From Synechococcus sp. WH 7803 (GTDB taxonomy: Bacteria; Cyanobacteriota; Cyanobacteriia; PCC-6307; Cyanobiaceae), in contig CT971583.1 in assembly GCA_000063505.1 (NCBI GenBank), positions 1,023,918 to 1,087,917 of the forward strand: DNA of 64,000 bases. Reading direction: 5' to 3'. The translations under genes and the position numbers were made by a program. The notes below the pieces were generated by a model. It did not search any database, had not been told where the DNA came from, and saw only the letters and a program-made list of their open reading frames with translations. This document shows, piece after piece, positions 16,491 through 25,659 of this stretch (position 1 is the stretch's first letter; each line of letters begins with the position of its first letter).

Positions 16491-17854
16491 CTCGGCAAAA
16501 GGCGCGTCCGCACCCTGTTCCAGTCGCGCATGACCCAAAGAGAGAGCATGACCAAACCAGCGGGAATCAACCCCATGCTCATTCGGATCATGACCAGAGC
16601 TCGATCGGGCTGGGCTTCCCCCAGGGATGCTTCGTAACCACTCCAGCTGAGCATGAGGCCCAGCAGGAACACCGAAGCGGCACTGCCAAGCTTCTGGATC
16701 TGCACCATGAAGGCTGTGATCAGACCGGCGGGATGATTTGGCTCTGCATCAACGGCATCTGGAAGAAAAGCCCAAGGAAGCAGATAGGCCGTGGCAGCGC
16801 AGAGACCGAGCAGCACCAGGGTGACCAGCAAGGCGAGAAGCTGGCCCCGGTTGGCAGCGGCCAGGGCGTTGCCGCTGACCGGAAGCGCTGGCAGCACCAG
16901 CGCAAGGATGCAAAACACGATCCAGCCACAACCACCAACCTGAAGCGCAACCAGGCGGCTGCATTGCGCGGCCACCCGATTCCAGATCCAGAGTCCTGCC
17001 AGGGCGCTGATCTGAAACGGGATGAGCAAGAACGTGCTCCAACGATGGGGGAGATGCAGTGCATCCGAGAGGTAGATGATCGACACGGGCTGCATCAGCT
17101 GAAGAGCACCCCAGCCCAGCAGGTACATCGCCACCACGCGCACAAACAGACCGTTGGTCTTGAGGCTGCGCAGCTGAGGGATGAGGGCCTGATGCGTCGG
17201 GGAAGGACGCTTGCAACGGGCCGCCGCAGGCGCCAACCCAAGCGCACTGGACACACTGCCGAACGTCAGGATCAGGCCCGTGGCCAGACCGATCTGCAGA
17301 TATCCAGGTGCACCTTGATGGCTCAGGGCAGCGCCGAGCAGAAGCCCGAGAAGGCTGGCCAGAACAGACCCTGTGAAGCGGTAGGCATTGAGGCGTGTGC
17401 GCAGCTTTTCATCCTCCGTCAACTCCGTTGCCAGGGCTGAGTAGGGCAGGTTCACGCCGGAGTAGGTGCTCTGAAAGATTGCTGCCACCGCAACAAACCA
17501 GAGAAACCGCCAGGGATCAGCGAATGGAGGCACCCACCACATCAGGGTCATGGACACCCCCAGGGGGACCGCACTGGAGATCATCCAGGGCAAACGCGGG
17601 CCCCAGCGTCCACCTGTGCGATCGCCGAGCCAGCCGATGAGCTGATCACTCAAGACATCCCATACGCGCACCACCATCAGCACCGTTCCCGCCAGCCATG
17701 CGGGCAATCCAGCGACTGCGGTGTAAAAAACAAAAAGGTAGAAGCCAACGACCGCTGAGGCCATGCCGGTGCCGGCATCACCGATGCCGTAGGCACGCAG
17801 CACCCTGCGTTTCAGCGGAGCTGGGACATCGCGAAGATCCAGCGCAGCGCCCAT
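16487..17854 (-). CDS. MFS transporter, glycoside-pentoside-hexuronide:cation (MelB-like) type
   Basis: A 455-residue integral membrane protein with about twelve membrane segments. The N-terminus RRVLRAYGIGDAGTGMASAVVGFYLFVFYTAVAGL and the loop VRVWDVLSDQLIGWLGDRTGGRWGPRLPW (the D..D..G...D motif of GPH symporters) identify a MelB-like carrier for sugars or related solutes with Na+ or H+. Substrate unknown. The open frame extends to 18085 but no homology lies upstream of ATG 17854. It follows the L,D-transpeptidase gene by 38 nt. The stop codon overlaps the CobW stop in CTAG. Confidence 0.85.
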   Translation of the reverse strand: MGAALDLRDVPAPLKRRVLRAYGIGDAGTGMASAVVGFYLFVFYTAVAGLPAWLAGTVLMVVRVWDVLSDQLIGWLGDRTGGRWGPRLPWMISSAVPLGVSMTLMWWVPPFADPWRFLWFVAVAAIFQSTYSGVNLPYSALATELTEDEKLRTRLNAYRFTGSVLASLLGLLLGAALSHQGAPGYLQIGLATGLILTFGSVSSALGLAPAAARCKRPSPTHQALIPQLRSLKTNGLFVRVVAMYLLGWGALQLMQPVSIIYLSDALHLPHRWSTFLLIPFQISALAGLWIWNRVAAQCSRLVALQVGGCGWIVFCILALVLPALPVSGNALAAANRGQLLALLVTLVLLGLCAATAYLLPWAFLPDAVDAEPNHPAGLITAFMVQIQKLGSAASVFLLGLMLSWSGYEASLGEAQPDRALVMIRMSMGLIPAGLVMLSLWVMRDWNRVRTRLLPS

Positions 17855-17892
17855 GACCGGTTCAGTCTTGTCCTCGCTCTCTAGCGAACGAA

Positions 17893-18501
17893 TCAGTTCT
17901 TCACCACAAGGCGCTCGGTTCCAGACCGTTCGATCAGCGCAGAGAGATTGAGCATGTCGTTGCGGTTCACCAGGCCAATGCAGCCAAGGGTGCCGCTCTG
18001 GGAATTCAGGCGGCCGGCACTTGGGTCTTGGTGGATTCCCAGAACTCTGCGCCCCGTTGTGAACGTGGGTTCGATGCTGATCCACACAGGGCCCAGTTCG
18101 GGATAGGCCCCGTCGGCAAGGGGTTCCACCGGACCGACGCTGTAGGTGCCTGCCGGTAGGGGAGCCCGGCTCCCCATGCGGTCGCGGTCCGCGTTCTGAC
18201 GATTGGCCCGTCCACTGACGGCGTCGAAGCGACGGGTGGGCTCGCCTGGAATCTCGAGCCTCAGATCCCAGATTGGATCCCCGGTTGAGGCGATGCGGCG
18301 CCCGGTCCTCTCCAGGACGAGGGTGGGGACCGGCTCCACCTGCGGTTGCACGGGCTCGAGCAGGGCCATCAGGGACGAACGCTCTCCATCCTCACGATCA
18401 GCCCGGGCTGCGGACGTCACTCCCAGTCCGAGCAACGCTGTGGCCAGCACCGTTCGTGCAAGGCAACGGCGGAGGGTTCGGCGGTCCCGGACGATTTGCA
18501 T
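17893..18501 (-). CDS. L,D-transpeptidase-like (YkuD) exported protein
   Basis: A 202-residue exported protein. Signal peptide at about residues 1-34 (TVLATALLGLGVTSAARA). The C-terminal part resembles the YkuD catalytic core: PLPAGTYSVGPVE, WISIEP, GIHQDPSAGRLNSQSGTLGCIGL. The catalytic Cys lies in GTLGCIGL and the preceding His in GIHQDP. The canonical Arg after GC(I/V) is replaced by Gly, so activity is less certain. Such enzymes make 3-3 peptidoglycan crosslinks or anchor proteins. ATG at 18501 (MQIVRDRR) is preferred; ATG 18537 is possible. Upstream of the MFS gene by 38 nt. Confidence 0.78.
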   Translation of the reverse strand: MQIVRDRRTLRRCLARTVLATALLGLGVTSAARADREDGERSSLMALLEPVQPQVEPVPTLVLERTGRRIASTGDPIWDLRLEIPGEPTRRFDAVSGRANRQNADRDRMGSRAPLPAGTYSVGPVEPLADGAYPELGPVWISIEPTFTTGRRVLGIHQDPSAGRLNSQSGTLGCIGLVNRNDMLNLSALIERSGTERLVVKN

Positions 18502-18570
18502 CCCGCTGACAGAAAAACGACCCTGTCCTACGGGCAAACATTATCGGCTCAGGAATGAATAAACGGTTTG

Positions 18571-19119
18571 TCAGCCGGACCTTGGTGCCCGCCAGTCGAG
18601 GCCTGGGACGTGCGCCACGATCGCCGCTGTGGTTGTCATGTAGTGCGCGTAGTTGGGGCAGCACTGGAGCAATTGACGCTCTTCCCGGTGTGCTTTCCCC
18701 GTGAGGACAGCCACCAGTGCGACAAACAGAGCCATGTGCAAAAGACTTCCCCAGGCGAGGGTCACTCCCAAGGAACACACCAAAACAGCTCGGTAAAGAG
18801 GATGGCGGCATTGGGCATAAACGCCTGTGGTCACCAGTGCGGCCCCCTGTTTTGGTTCTGGAAGCGGCGAGAGACTGGGTCCTAGGGCACGGAATCCCTG
18901 AACCGCCAATCCCAGTCCCCCAGCGAGGATGATCAGCCCACTGAGGGTCATCACCGCTGGCCAATGGACCCCGAGGGAGTCAGGGGCCGGCCAAGCCGGC
19001 GCTAAATGCCCCACGATCAGCAGCAGCTGGGCCACCAGCCACCACTCCCCCTGCTGATTGCTGAACAGGCTTGACCAGCTCAGATTCCAGCCTTGGAACG
19101 CTTGTTTCCAGTCCTCCAT
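18571..19119 (-). CDS. Isoprenylcysteine carboxylmethyltransferase / PEMT-like membrane methyltransferase
   Basis: A 182-residue membrane protein with about four hydrophobic segments (WLVAQLLLIVGHLAPAW, VMTLSGLIILAGGLGLAV, AVLVCSLGVTLAW, HMALFVALVAVLTG). The cofactor-binding signature of the ICMT/PEMT superfamily is present: ALVTTGVYAQCRHPLYRAVLVCSLG, then GKAHREERQLLQCCPNYAHYM (the R-E-E...Y..Y motif). Bacterial homologues methylate lipids or small molecules using SAM; the substrate here is unknown. ATG at 19119 starts the clear homology. Divergent from the SDR gene by 30 nt. Confidence 0.78.
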   Translation of the reverse strand: MEDWKQAFQGWNLSWSSLFSNQQGEWWLVAQLLLIVGHLAPAWPAPDSLGVHWPAVMTLSGLIILAGGLGLAVQGFRALGPSLSPLPEPKQGAALVTTGVYAQCRHPLYRAVLVCSLGVTLAWGSLLHMALFVALVAVLTGKAHREERQLLQCCPNYAHYMTTTAAIVAHVPGLDWRAPRSG

Positions 19120-19149
19120 GGGGTTTGCTTCCTCGACGTCCCCCCCACT

Positions 19150-19854
19150 ATGCGAACGGTTCTGATCACAGGTGCGAGTCGAGGCATCGGCCGGTCGATC
19201 GCCACCTTGCTGCTGTCCCAGGGACATCGCCTCTGCTTGGCTGTCCGCGACCCGGACGGCCTACGCGACACCGCTCTGGATCCCCGACTCCATGGGGATG
19301 CCCTCTCGCTTTGTCGCTACGACGCCAGGGATCCAGACGCTGCCGAGCGCGCTGTGCAGGCGGTTCAGCAGGCGTATGGATCACTCGACACGCTGATCCA
19401 TTGCGCCGGAATCCTCAGAAGCACCCCCTTGTTGTTTGGGGATGCGCAGAGCGATGAGCCCGATGAACTTTGGCGTGTGAATGTGAAAGCGCCCTGGCTG
19501 CTAACGCGAGCTGCCTGGTCAGCACTTGTGGCGTCCCAGGCAGGACGGATTCAGGTTCTGGTCTCCATGAGCGGAAAACGTTGCAAGGGCAAGTTGGCGG
19601 GTTATTCCGCCAGCAAGTTCGCCTTGATGGGCCTCTGCCAGGCGATGCGCAACGAAGGTTGGGACAAGGGAATTCGCGTGACCGCCATTTGCCCAGGCTG
19701 GGTGAACACTGAGATGGCCAGAGGAATCAGTCCTCTGGCACCGGAGTTGATGACCCAGCCAGACGACATTGCATCCCTCTGCGCCCAACTGCTCAAGCTG
19801 CCGGCATCCGCTGTGCCCTTTGAACTCGCGCTGAATCCCACATTGGAAAGCTGA
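19150..19854 (+). CDS. Short-chain dehydrogenase/reductase
   Basis: A 234-residue classical SDR. The nucleotide-binding motif is TGASRGIG (residues 7-14), the strand before the active site is LIHCAGIL, and the catalytic motif YSASK follows a Ser-containing MSGK stretch, giving an intact Ser-Tyr-Lys set. IRVTAICPGWVNTEM is the usual PG motif. Cofactor is probably NADP(H), given Arg after the first strand (AVRDP). Substrate cannot be predicted. ATG at 19150 gives the normal SDR N-terminus. It ends 2 nt before the stop of the opposing small secreted protein. Confidence 0.9.
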   Translation: MRTVLITGASRGIGRSIATLLLSQGHRLCLAVRDPDGLRDTALDPRLHGDALSLCRYDARDPDAAERAVQAVQQAYGSLDTLIHCAGILRSTPLLFGDAQSDEPDELWRVNVKAPWLLTRAAWSALVASQAGRIQVLVSMSGKRCKGKLAGYSASKFALMGLCQAMRNEGWDKGIRVTAICPGWVNTEMARGISPLAPELMTQPDDIASLCAQLLKLPASAVPFELALNPTLES

Positions 19855-19856
19855 CC

Positions 19857-20204
19857 TCAATCGAGCGGGATGTTGCCGCGGGCGCAGACCGTGTTCCAGC
19901 AGAGCGAACCATCGGGGGTCCAGCGCCCCTGCACCTTGGTCCAAGCGCTTTGCTCGCCAATTTGCATCTCGATCGTGCCGCTGCCGTCGTGCTGAAACCG
20001 CACGATCTGATCGTTGAACGCCAGCTCCCAGCGTGCCCCCGGTTGTTCACTCACGACGTTGCACGGAGACCACACCTGATGGGCATGGCGGCATTCCATG
20101 GAGATGGCCGCAGTCGATTCAGCTCGCGCCGGATCGCCCAAGGCTGCCACTGAGACCATCAGCAGAGCGACGGATCGAAGAACAGCAAGGCTGGTGCCAG
20201 TCAC
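19857..20204 (-). CDS. Small exported protein of unknown function
   Basis: A 115-residue protein with a signal peptide (LAVLRSVALLMVSVAALGDPARAES) and a mature part with four Cys (MECRH, SPCNVV, LCWNTVC) that could form two disulfides. The mature domain is beta-rich (RWELAFNDQIVRFQHDGSGTIEMQIG). GTG start at 20204. It is convergent with the SDR gene and divergent from purS. No family recognised; similar small Cys-containing periplasmic proteins are common in marine Synechococcus. Confidence 0.7.
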   Translation of the reverse strand: MTGTSLAVLRSVALLMVSVAALGDPARAESTAAISMECRHAHQVWSPCNVVSEQPGARWELAFNDQIVRFQHDGSGTIEMQIGEQSAWTKVQGRWTPDGSLCWNTVCARGNIPLD

Positions 20205-20301
20205 ACGTTGTCGGTTTCAACGCACTGTCTTCAACGTGCAGTCGGCCGCGATTGAGCGGACCCCTGGCCTGTCAAGATTTAACAATTCCCGTTCAGAGCT
20301 C

Positions 20302-20556
20302 GTGCCGCGTTTTCAAGCCCGCGTTCTGGTGCAACTGCGCCCATCGGTCCTCGATCCTGCAGGAGAGGCAGCCAGTGCCGCTGCCCAGCGTCTTGGTGTG
20401 GATGGAATTGCCCATCTCCGCATCGGCAAGGCTGTGGAACTTGAATTGGAAGCACCTGACGAGGCCGAAGCGCGGCGCCGGGTTGAACTGCTCAGCGATC
20501 GTCTTCTGGCCAATCCTGTGATCGAGAACTGGACTCTGGAGCTCTCGCAGTCATGA
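20302..20556 (+). CDS. purS: Phosphoribosylformylglycinamidine synthase subunit PurS
   Basis: An 84-residue small subunit of FGAM synthase (PurLQS complex), which in purine synthesis bridges PurQ and PurL. The sequence [29 protein letters not shown], then [17 protein letters not shown] and [14 protein letters not shown], is typical PurS. The start is GTG at 20302 (VPRFQ read as Met); the frame extends upstream without homology. It overlaps purQ by ATGA, so the two subunits are translationally coupled. Cytoplasmic. Confidence 0.93.
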   Translation: MPRFQARVLVQLRPSVLDPAGEAASAAAQRLGVDGIAHLRIGKAVELELEAPDEAEARRRVELLSDRLLANPVIENWTLELSQS

Positions 20557-21206
20557 CCATCGGGGTTGTCGTTTTCCCAGGATCAAACTGTGACCGCGAT
20601 GTTCGCTGGGCCACAGAAGGGTGTCTCGGTCTTCCGACCCGGTACCTCTGGCATGAAGATCGGGATCTCAGCGGCTTGGACGCCGTCGTGCTGCCGGGGG
20701 GATTCAGCTACGGCGACTACTTGCGTTGCGGCGCCATCGCCCGCTTTGCACCCGTGCTCGACTCCTTGAAACGTTTCGCGGCCGATGGCGGCCGTGTGCT
20801 GGGAATCTGCAATGGATTTCAGGTGCTGACGGAACTCGGTCTGCTCCCTGGCGCCCTCACACGCAATCGTCATCTCCATTTCATCTGCGAGTCCACCCCT
20901 CTGGCGGTCGTCAGTGATCGCAGCCCTTGGCTGGCGACCTGCGCACGCGACGACCAGTTCTCCCTGCCGATCGCTCACGGGGAGGGCCGTTTTCAGTGCA
21001 GTGACGACACCCTTAAAAAGCTGCAGGACGATGACGCCATTGCCCTGCGCTACTGCCGTAATCCCAATGGGTCTGTTGCCGACATCGCCGGCATCACCAA
21101 CGCCCAGGGCAACGTGCTGGGTCTGATGCCCCATCCGGAGCGTGCCTGTGATCCGGTGACCGGGAGCACATCTGGTCGCGCGATCCTGGAGGCTCTGCTC
21201 TCCTAG
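20553..21206 (+). CDS. purQ: Phosphoribosylformylglycinamidine synthase, glutaminase subunit PurQ
   Basis: A 217-residue class I glutamine amidotransferase that supplies ammonia to PurL. The N-terminus [16 protein letters not shown] is characteristic; the nucleophile Cys is in [21 protein letters not shown]; the catalytic His and Glu are in [11 protein letters not shown]. Length matches bacterial PurQ. The start codon overlaps the purS stop (ATGA). The LD-carboxypeptidase gene begins 3 nt after its stop, so the operon may extend. Confidence 0.96.
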   Translation: MTIGVVVFPGSNCDRDVRWATEGCLGLPTRYLWHEDRDLSGLDAVVLPGGFSYGDYLRCGAIARFAPVLDSLKRFAADGGRVLGICNGFQVLTELGLLPGALTRNRHLHFICESTPLAVVSDRSPWLATCARDDQFSLPIAHGEGRFQCSDDTLKKLQDDDAIALRYCRNPNGSVADIAGITNAQGNVLGLMPHPERACDPVTGSTSGRAILEALLS

Positions 21207-21209
21207 GTC

Positions 21210-22187
21210 ATGCGCCGTCGATCGCTGCTGGAGCTGGCTTCGCTTGCGGTCGGTTCCGGGGCGATGGCCTCACTCTGGCCTGGAGAGGGGAGGGCACGCC
21301 AAACCTCCCGAGCGCTTCAAGCTCCGCGACCGCTCAGAAAAGGCTCACGCTTGCGCGCTCTCAATCCAGGAACCTGGATGGATCCAGACACGGATTTCAA
21401 TCCCCTCGTTCAACGCTGTGAGGCCCAGGGGTGGATCCTGGAGGTTCCGGAGCATGTGCGTGGTCAGTGGCAGTGGTTTTCTGCACCTGACGCTCAGCGA
21501 TGCCAAGTGATTGAGCAGGCCTGGAACGATCCCACGCTGGACGGGGTGTTGTACGTGGGGGGCGGCTGGGGAGCGGCCAGGGTGTTGGAAGCGGGTGTTC
21601 AGTTTCCGAAACGATCCTTTTGGTCGCTGGGTTTTTCCGACAGCAGCGCCCTGCTGCTAGCGCAGTGGAACGCCGGTCTTCTTGGCGCCATTCATGGCTC
21701 CACCGGTGGACCGGAGGAGCAGTGGTCACGCACAGTGTCGCTTCTGAACGGTGCGCCGACAGCACCACTGCAGGGGCGTGCGCTGCGCGCCGGCATCGTT
21801 CAGGGTCCCCTGGTGGTGAGCAATCTCACGGTGGCCACGCACCTGATCGGCACCCCTTGGTTTCCGTCCCTTCAGGGATCTGTGTTGGTGCTGGAGGATG
21901 TCGGCGAAGCTCCCTACCGCGTAGACCGGATGTTGACGCAGTGGCGCAGTGCAGGGCTGTTGAACAGCGTTGCGGGTGTGGCTTGCGGTCGTTTCAGCTG
22001 GAAGGAGGACGACATCCTTCCCGGTGATTTTTCGATGGCTGGGATTCTCGAGGAGAGGCTCGGTGATCTCGGCGTCCCCCTACTGCTCGATCTGCCCTTA
22101 GGCCATGGATTACCCAACCAATCCCTGCCTCTTGGCGTGAAGGCACAGCTCAACGGGAACGACGGCACCCTGCAACTTCTTCGCTGA
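21210..22187 (+). CDS. LD-carboxypeptidase (S66 family, LdcA-like)
   Basis: A 325-residue serine peptidase of the S66 family, which removes the terminal D-Ala from tetrapeptides in murein recycling. The N-terminus MRRRSLLELASLAVGSGAMASL looks like a Tat or Sec signal, suggesting a non-cytoplasmic copy. The body has SRLRALNPGTWMD, the nucleophile region LYVGGGWGAARVLEAG...SLGFSDSSALLLAQW, IHGSTGG and the C-terminal LPLGHGLPNQSLPLGVKAQL. The usual nucleophile context GYSD is GFSD here. It sits 3 nt after purQ and 9 nt before the AldC-like gene. Confidence 0.87.
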   Translation: MRRRSLLELASLAVGSGAMASLWPGEGRARQTSRALQAPRPLRKGSRLRALNPGTWMDPDTDFNPLVQRCEAQGWILEVPEHVRGQWQWFSAPDAQRCQVIEQAWNDPTLDGVLYVGGGWGAARVLEAGVQFPKRSFWSLGFSDSSALLLAQWNAGLLGAIHGSTGGPEEQWSRTVSLLNGAPTAPLQGRALRAGIVQGPLVVSNLTVATHLIGTPWFPSLQGSVLVLEDVGEAPYRVDRMLTQWRSAGLLNSVAGVACGRFSWKEDDILPGDFSMAGILEERLGDLGVPLLLDLPLGHGLPNQSLPLGVKAQLNGNDGTLQLLR

Positions 22188-22196
22188 CACACCACC

Positions 22197-23327
22197 ATGG
22201 CCGACCTCACTATTGCCAACAGTGTCTGTGATCTGATCCTTGGCGATGTCCGCGAACATCTGCCTTTCGAGCGCATCCCGCTCGACGGTGATGTGCTGGG
22301 TCTGGGCACAACCACGAGTGTCGACAATGGAGAACTGACGTTCCTGCGCGATGGCGATCAGCAGTCCGCCATCTGGCGCTGCGTCGCCCATGACGGCAGC
22401 ATCCGCAGGCTCACGTCTGGTGATGGCAGCGGCCATTTCCCCTATGTGTGCTTCACCGGTGATGCCACGGCTCTGCGACGACCCGCCGACCTCGCAGCCC
22501 TCGGAGATCCGCAGGGCCGACCGCTGCAAGCCCTGGTGCAGCAAGCCATCGCCCATGGACAGCGTCTTGGCAACTTGGAAAGCGCACCGATCTATGGGGT
22601 GCGTTTGATCGCCCACTGGCATGAACTCGTGATCACCGTGGCCTCCAAGCTCTGCATGGGACAGCAGCGCAGAAACCTTGGAATCGCCACGAGTGAGGCT
22701 GGAACCACTGCTGCGGGCCTCAGCATCTACGACATGCTGCAGCATTACCGGCTCGCTCCACTGCCCCCAGACCCGGGCAACACGGACGATCCGATCCGCT
22801 ATTTCGGCCGCTCCATGCACTGGGATTGCTGCGGATTCTTCGATACGGAGCCGGAACAGGGACGGGTGACCGTGCCACAGCCGGGTGCCCATCTGCATCT
22901 GCATGGCTGCAGCACCGACCTGGCCTTTGGTGGTCATCTCCACCATGAACATCCGTCAACGCGCTTGGAGCGCCTGGACAGTCTTTGGCTTTACCCGCTG
23001 CGCAGCATCACCTCTCTGGCCAGCGATCTGGCCATTCAGCACCTCGCCTTCAGAGAGGGTGAACTCCGATTCCGTGTCAGCAATATCGGCAGCATGGATG
23101 TCAGTGATGTAGGGGTCGCTGTTGTGATCGATGACCGCTACAGCAACCATCGCTACGTGCGCATCCCTTGGCTCAAAGCCGCTGAAGGCGAGGACTTCAC
23201 GATGCCCCTGGATCTGCCTGTGGGTGATCACCGGATCTCTGTGATCGCTGACCCCGAACAGATGGTGATTGAAGCTGACGAATGCAGGACCAACAATCGG
23301 ATGGACCTGGATGTGGTGATTGCTTAA
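22197..23327 (+). CDS. Acetolactate-decarboxylase-like domain fused to a CARDB-like domain
   Basis: A 376-residue protein without a signal peptide. Residues 1-260 resemble alpha-acetolactate decarboxylase (AldC): GLGTTTSVDNGELTFLRDG with Glu46, FPYVCF, NLESAPIYGVRL, and PGAHLHLHGCSTDLAFGGH. His234, His236 and His247 have the spacing of the AldC zinc ligands (H-x-H then 11 residues). Residues about 275-376 resemble a CARDB beta-sandwich (LRFRVSNIGSMDVSDVGVAVVID...PVGDHRISVIADPEQMVIEADE..NN). The fusion is unusual. Substrate could be acetolactate or something else. Co-directional with purS-purQ-LdcA. Confidence 0.7.
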   Translation: MADLTIANSVCDLILGDVREHLPFERIPLDGDVLGLGTTTSVDNGELTFLRDGDQQSAIWRCVAHDGSIRRLTSGDGSGHFPYVCFTGDATALRRPADLAALGDPQGRPLQALVQQAIAHGQRLGNLESAPIYGVRLIAHWHELVITVASKLCMGQQRRNLGIATSEAGTTAAGLSIYDMLQHYRLAPLPPDPGNTDDPIRYFGRSMHWDCCGFFDTEPEQGRVTVPQPGAHLHLHGCSTDLAFGGHLHHEHPSTRLERLDSLWLYPLRSITSLASDLAIQHLAFREGELRFRVSNIGSMDVSDVGVAVVIDDRYSNHRYVRIPWLKAAEGEDFTMPLDLPVGDHRISVIADPEQMVIEADECRTNNRMDLDVVIA

Positions 23328-23359
23328 CCACAAAAAAAGGGGCCTTGCGGCCCCTGTGG
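23328..23359 (-). terminator. Rho-independent terminator of fba
   Basis: Inner stem GGGGCC / GGCCCC (23339-23344 and 23349-23354) with a TTGC loop, preceded on the + strand by A7 and enclosed by a second CCAC/GTGG pair (23328-23331, 23356-23359). Read leftward, a G/C hairpin is followed by a T-run. It lies between the convergent AldC-like gene and fba, and serves fba. Confidence 0.85.
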
Positions 23360-23381
23360 ATGGATCAATTGATCGAAATGA

Positions 23382-24455
23382 TCAGGCAGCGACGGCAGCC
23401 TTGGGATCGAGAGCGCCTTTGGCGTAGAGGCCGGCGTAGTGGGTGATGCTGGCTTGCTTGATCTTGCTGGCGTTGCCGGCGGCCCAGAACTGCTGGTAGC
23501 GGTCGAGGCACACCTGCTTCATGTACTTGCGAGCCGGCTTGTTGAAGTGGCGGGGATCGAAGTTGGCGGGATCAGCCATGGCTGCTTCGCGAACAGCAGC
23601 GGTGAAGGCCAGACGGTTGTCGGTGTCGATGTTCACCTTGCGCACACCATTGCGGATGCCTTCCTGGATCTCTTCGACGGGAACGCCGTAGGTCTCAGGG
23701 ATGGAACCACCGTGCTTGTTGATCATTTCCAGCCATTCCTGGGGAACGGAGGAGGAGCCGTGCATCACCAGGTGGGTGTTGGGGATGGCTTTGTGGATCT
23801 CAGCAATGCGGCTGATGGCCAGCACTTCACCGGTGGGCTTGCGGGTGAACTTGTAAGCGCCGTGGCTGGTGCCGATGGCGATGGCCAGGGCGTCGCACTT
23901 GGTCTTGGCAACGAAGTCAGCGGCTTCAGCAGGATCGGTGAGCAGCATGTCCTTGGACAGCTCACCTTCGAAGCCGTGGCCGTCCTCGGCTTCGCCCTTA
24001 CCGGTTTCCAGGGAGCCCAGGCAGCCCAGCTCACCCTCAACGCTCACACCCACGGAGTGGGCGAAATTCACCACTTGCTTGGTAACAGCCACGTTGTACT
24101 CGTAGCTGGCAGGGGTTTTGGCGTCGGCTTCCAGGGAGCCGTCCATCATCACGGAGGTGAAGCCGTTGATGGCAGCGGAGTAGCAGGTGTCAGGAGCGTT
24201 GCCGTGGTCCTGGTGCATCACCACGGGGATGTGGGGATAGGTCTCGGTCGCGGCCAGGATCAGGTGACGCAGGAAGATCTCACCGGCGTAGTTACGGGCG
24301 CCGCGGGAGGCCTGGAGGATCACGGGGCTGTCGGTCTCATCAGCCGCTTCCATGATGGCCTGAACCTGCTCCAGGTTGTTCACGTTGAACGCAGGGATGC
24401 CGTAGCCGTTCTCAGCGGCGTGGTCGAGCAGGAGCCGAAGCGGAACGAGCGCCAT
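23382..24455 (-). CDS. fba: Fructose-1,6-bisphosphate aldolase, class II
   Basis: A 357-residue Zn-dependent aldolase used in the Calvin cycle, where it also handles sedoheptulose-1,7-bisphosphate, and in gluconeogenesis. N-terminus [24 protein letters not shown]; catalytic and zinc segment [33 protein letters not shown]; later zinc/phosphate motifs [34 protein letters not shown] and [17 protein letters not shown]. All key His and Asp residues are visible. This is the long CbbA form typical of cyanobacteria. It has its own terminator, and the codon choice looks strongly biased, as expected for high expression. Confidence 0.97.
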   Translation of the reverse strand: MALVPLRLLLDHAAENGYGIPAFNVNNLEQVQAIMEAADETDSPVILQASRGARNYAGEIFLRHLILAATETYPHIPVVMHQDHGNAPDTCYSAAINGFTSVMMDGSLEADAKTPASYEYNVAVTKQVVNFAHSVGVSVEGELGCLGSLETGKGEAEDGHGFEGELSKDMLLTDPAEAADFVAKTKCDALAIAIGTSHGAYKFTRKPTGEVLAISRIAEIHKAIPNTHLVMHGSSSVPQEWLEMINKHGGSIPETYGVPVEEIQEGIRNGVRKVNIDTDNRLAFTAAVREAAMADPANFDPRHFNKPARKYMKQVCLDRYQQFWAAGNASKIKQASITHYAGLYAKGALDPKAAVAA

Positions 24456-24541
24456 GGGAAAGATCCTCGAAGTGGAACGTCTTTAAGACGAATGGGGGCG
24501 AATCTACCGGATCTAACCCCAGGATTCCTGTCTCCCCTCAA

Positions 24542-25627
24542 TCATGGCTCCAAGGCCATCGCGAGGCAGCGGTCGCAGGCCTTCTGACTGGCCAGCCCTT
24601 CCAGCAGACCAGGCACCATCGGCCGGCCGCTGCGGATGCTTTCGGCCCACCAACCCTGCAGCCGGGCGACTGGGGCCACACGACCATCGCTCCACGTTGT
24701 CGCAAAGCGGAACTCCTCATCCGCCTGAATGCTGCGAGCTGGCTCGCCGTCCCGCTGAAGGGTGAGGGAGAACCCATGCACATAGTCCTTCTGGTTTTCA
24801 CTGCCCAGCTTCAAACTTCCCTCTGATCCGTAGACCTCCAGCCAGCACCCCCTGCCATTGCGCGCCACCGATGCCAGGGCCACCTGGGCGGCCAGTGGTG
24901 CTCCCTGATGGGTTGTGAGGGTGGTGTTGATCAGGGCGATGTCTTCGGCGGTCACGGCCTGGAATTCGCCGCTGGCATCCGGCCTGTGGGCGATGGCGGT
25001 TTGCGTGATGGATTGCAGGGTCTGAACCGGGCCGATCAGCCAGGCCAGCATGTCGAAGGCATGGGTTCCGAGTGCACCCAGTACACCGCCGCCTTCATCG
25101 GTTTTGGCGTACCAGTTCCAAGGGCGCTGGGGATTGGCTCGGCTGCTCATCAGCCAATCCAGCTTTGCCAGCCAGGGTGTGCCGATCGCGCCGCTGCTCA
25201 GAAGCCGTTCTGCCTGCTGGAAGAGCGGTACAGCTCGATATTCGAAATCCACAGCCACCGAGAGGCCCGATGCCAAGGCTGTGCGTTGCAGGTCAGCCAC
25301 CTGGTCGGCATTCAAGGCAACCGGCTTTTCAAGCAACAGATGCTTTCCTGCGGCAAGAGCACGCTGGGCGAGGTCGTAGCGAGGCCCAGGAGGCGTGGCG
25401 ATGATCACAGCCTCCACATCAGGATCTCCGAGCAGGGCATCGAAGTCGTCGTAACCCCTCAGACCCTGGTCACCAACCACTTGATCAAGGCGCTCTCGGC
25501 GGGGGTGCCAGAGCGCAACGGACTTGAGATCAGGATTCGCTTCGAGGGCGGGCAGGTGAACCGCGGCTCCGAAACCGAGCCCGGCGACGGCAACACCAAT
25601 GGGTTCTCGACTAGAGCGCAAAGCCAT
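24542..25627 (-). CDS. Gfo/Idh/MocA family NAD(P)-dependent oxidoreductase
   Basis: A 361-residue dehydrogenase. An N-terminal Rossmann fold reads IGVAVAGLGFGAAVHLPALEANPDL (GLGFGA dinucleotide motif), followed by IIATPPGPRYDLAQRALAAGKHLLLEKPVALN with the family EKP motif. The C-terminal substrate domain contains GGGVLGALGTHAFDMLAWLIG (the G..HxxD segment of catalytic residues). Substrate is a sugar or sugar-like compound that cannot be named. It lies 32 nt after the small exported protein gene and reads toward fba. Confidence 0.9.
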   Translation of the reverse strand: MALRSSREPIGVAVAGLGFGAAVHLPALEANPDLKSVALWHPRRERLDQVVGDQGLRGYDDFDALLGDPDVEAVIIATPPGPRYDLAQRALAAGKHLLLEKPVALNADQVADLQRTALASGLSVAVDFEYRAVPLFQQAERLLSSGAIGTPWLAKLDWLMSSRANPQRPWNWYAKTDEGGGVLGALGTHAFDMLAWLIGPVQTLQSITQTAIAHRPDASGEFQAVTAEDIALINTTLTTHQGAPLAAQVALASVARNGRGCWLEVYGSEGSLKLGSENQKDYVHGFSLTLQRDGEPARSIQADEEFRFATTWSDGRVAPVARLQGWWAESIRSGRPMVPGLLEGLASQKACDRCLAMALEP

Positions 25628-25659
25628 GGAGGATCAGGGGGTCAGACAACACGATGGGA

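Noticed and set aside
23439-24587. A 382-codon open frame antisense to fba
   Set aside because: Gly/Val/His-rich low-complexity translation caused by strong codon bias of fba; no start context or domain.
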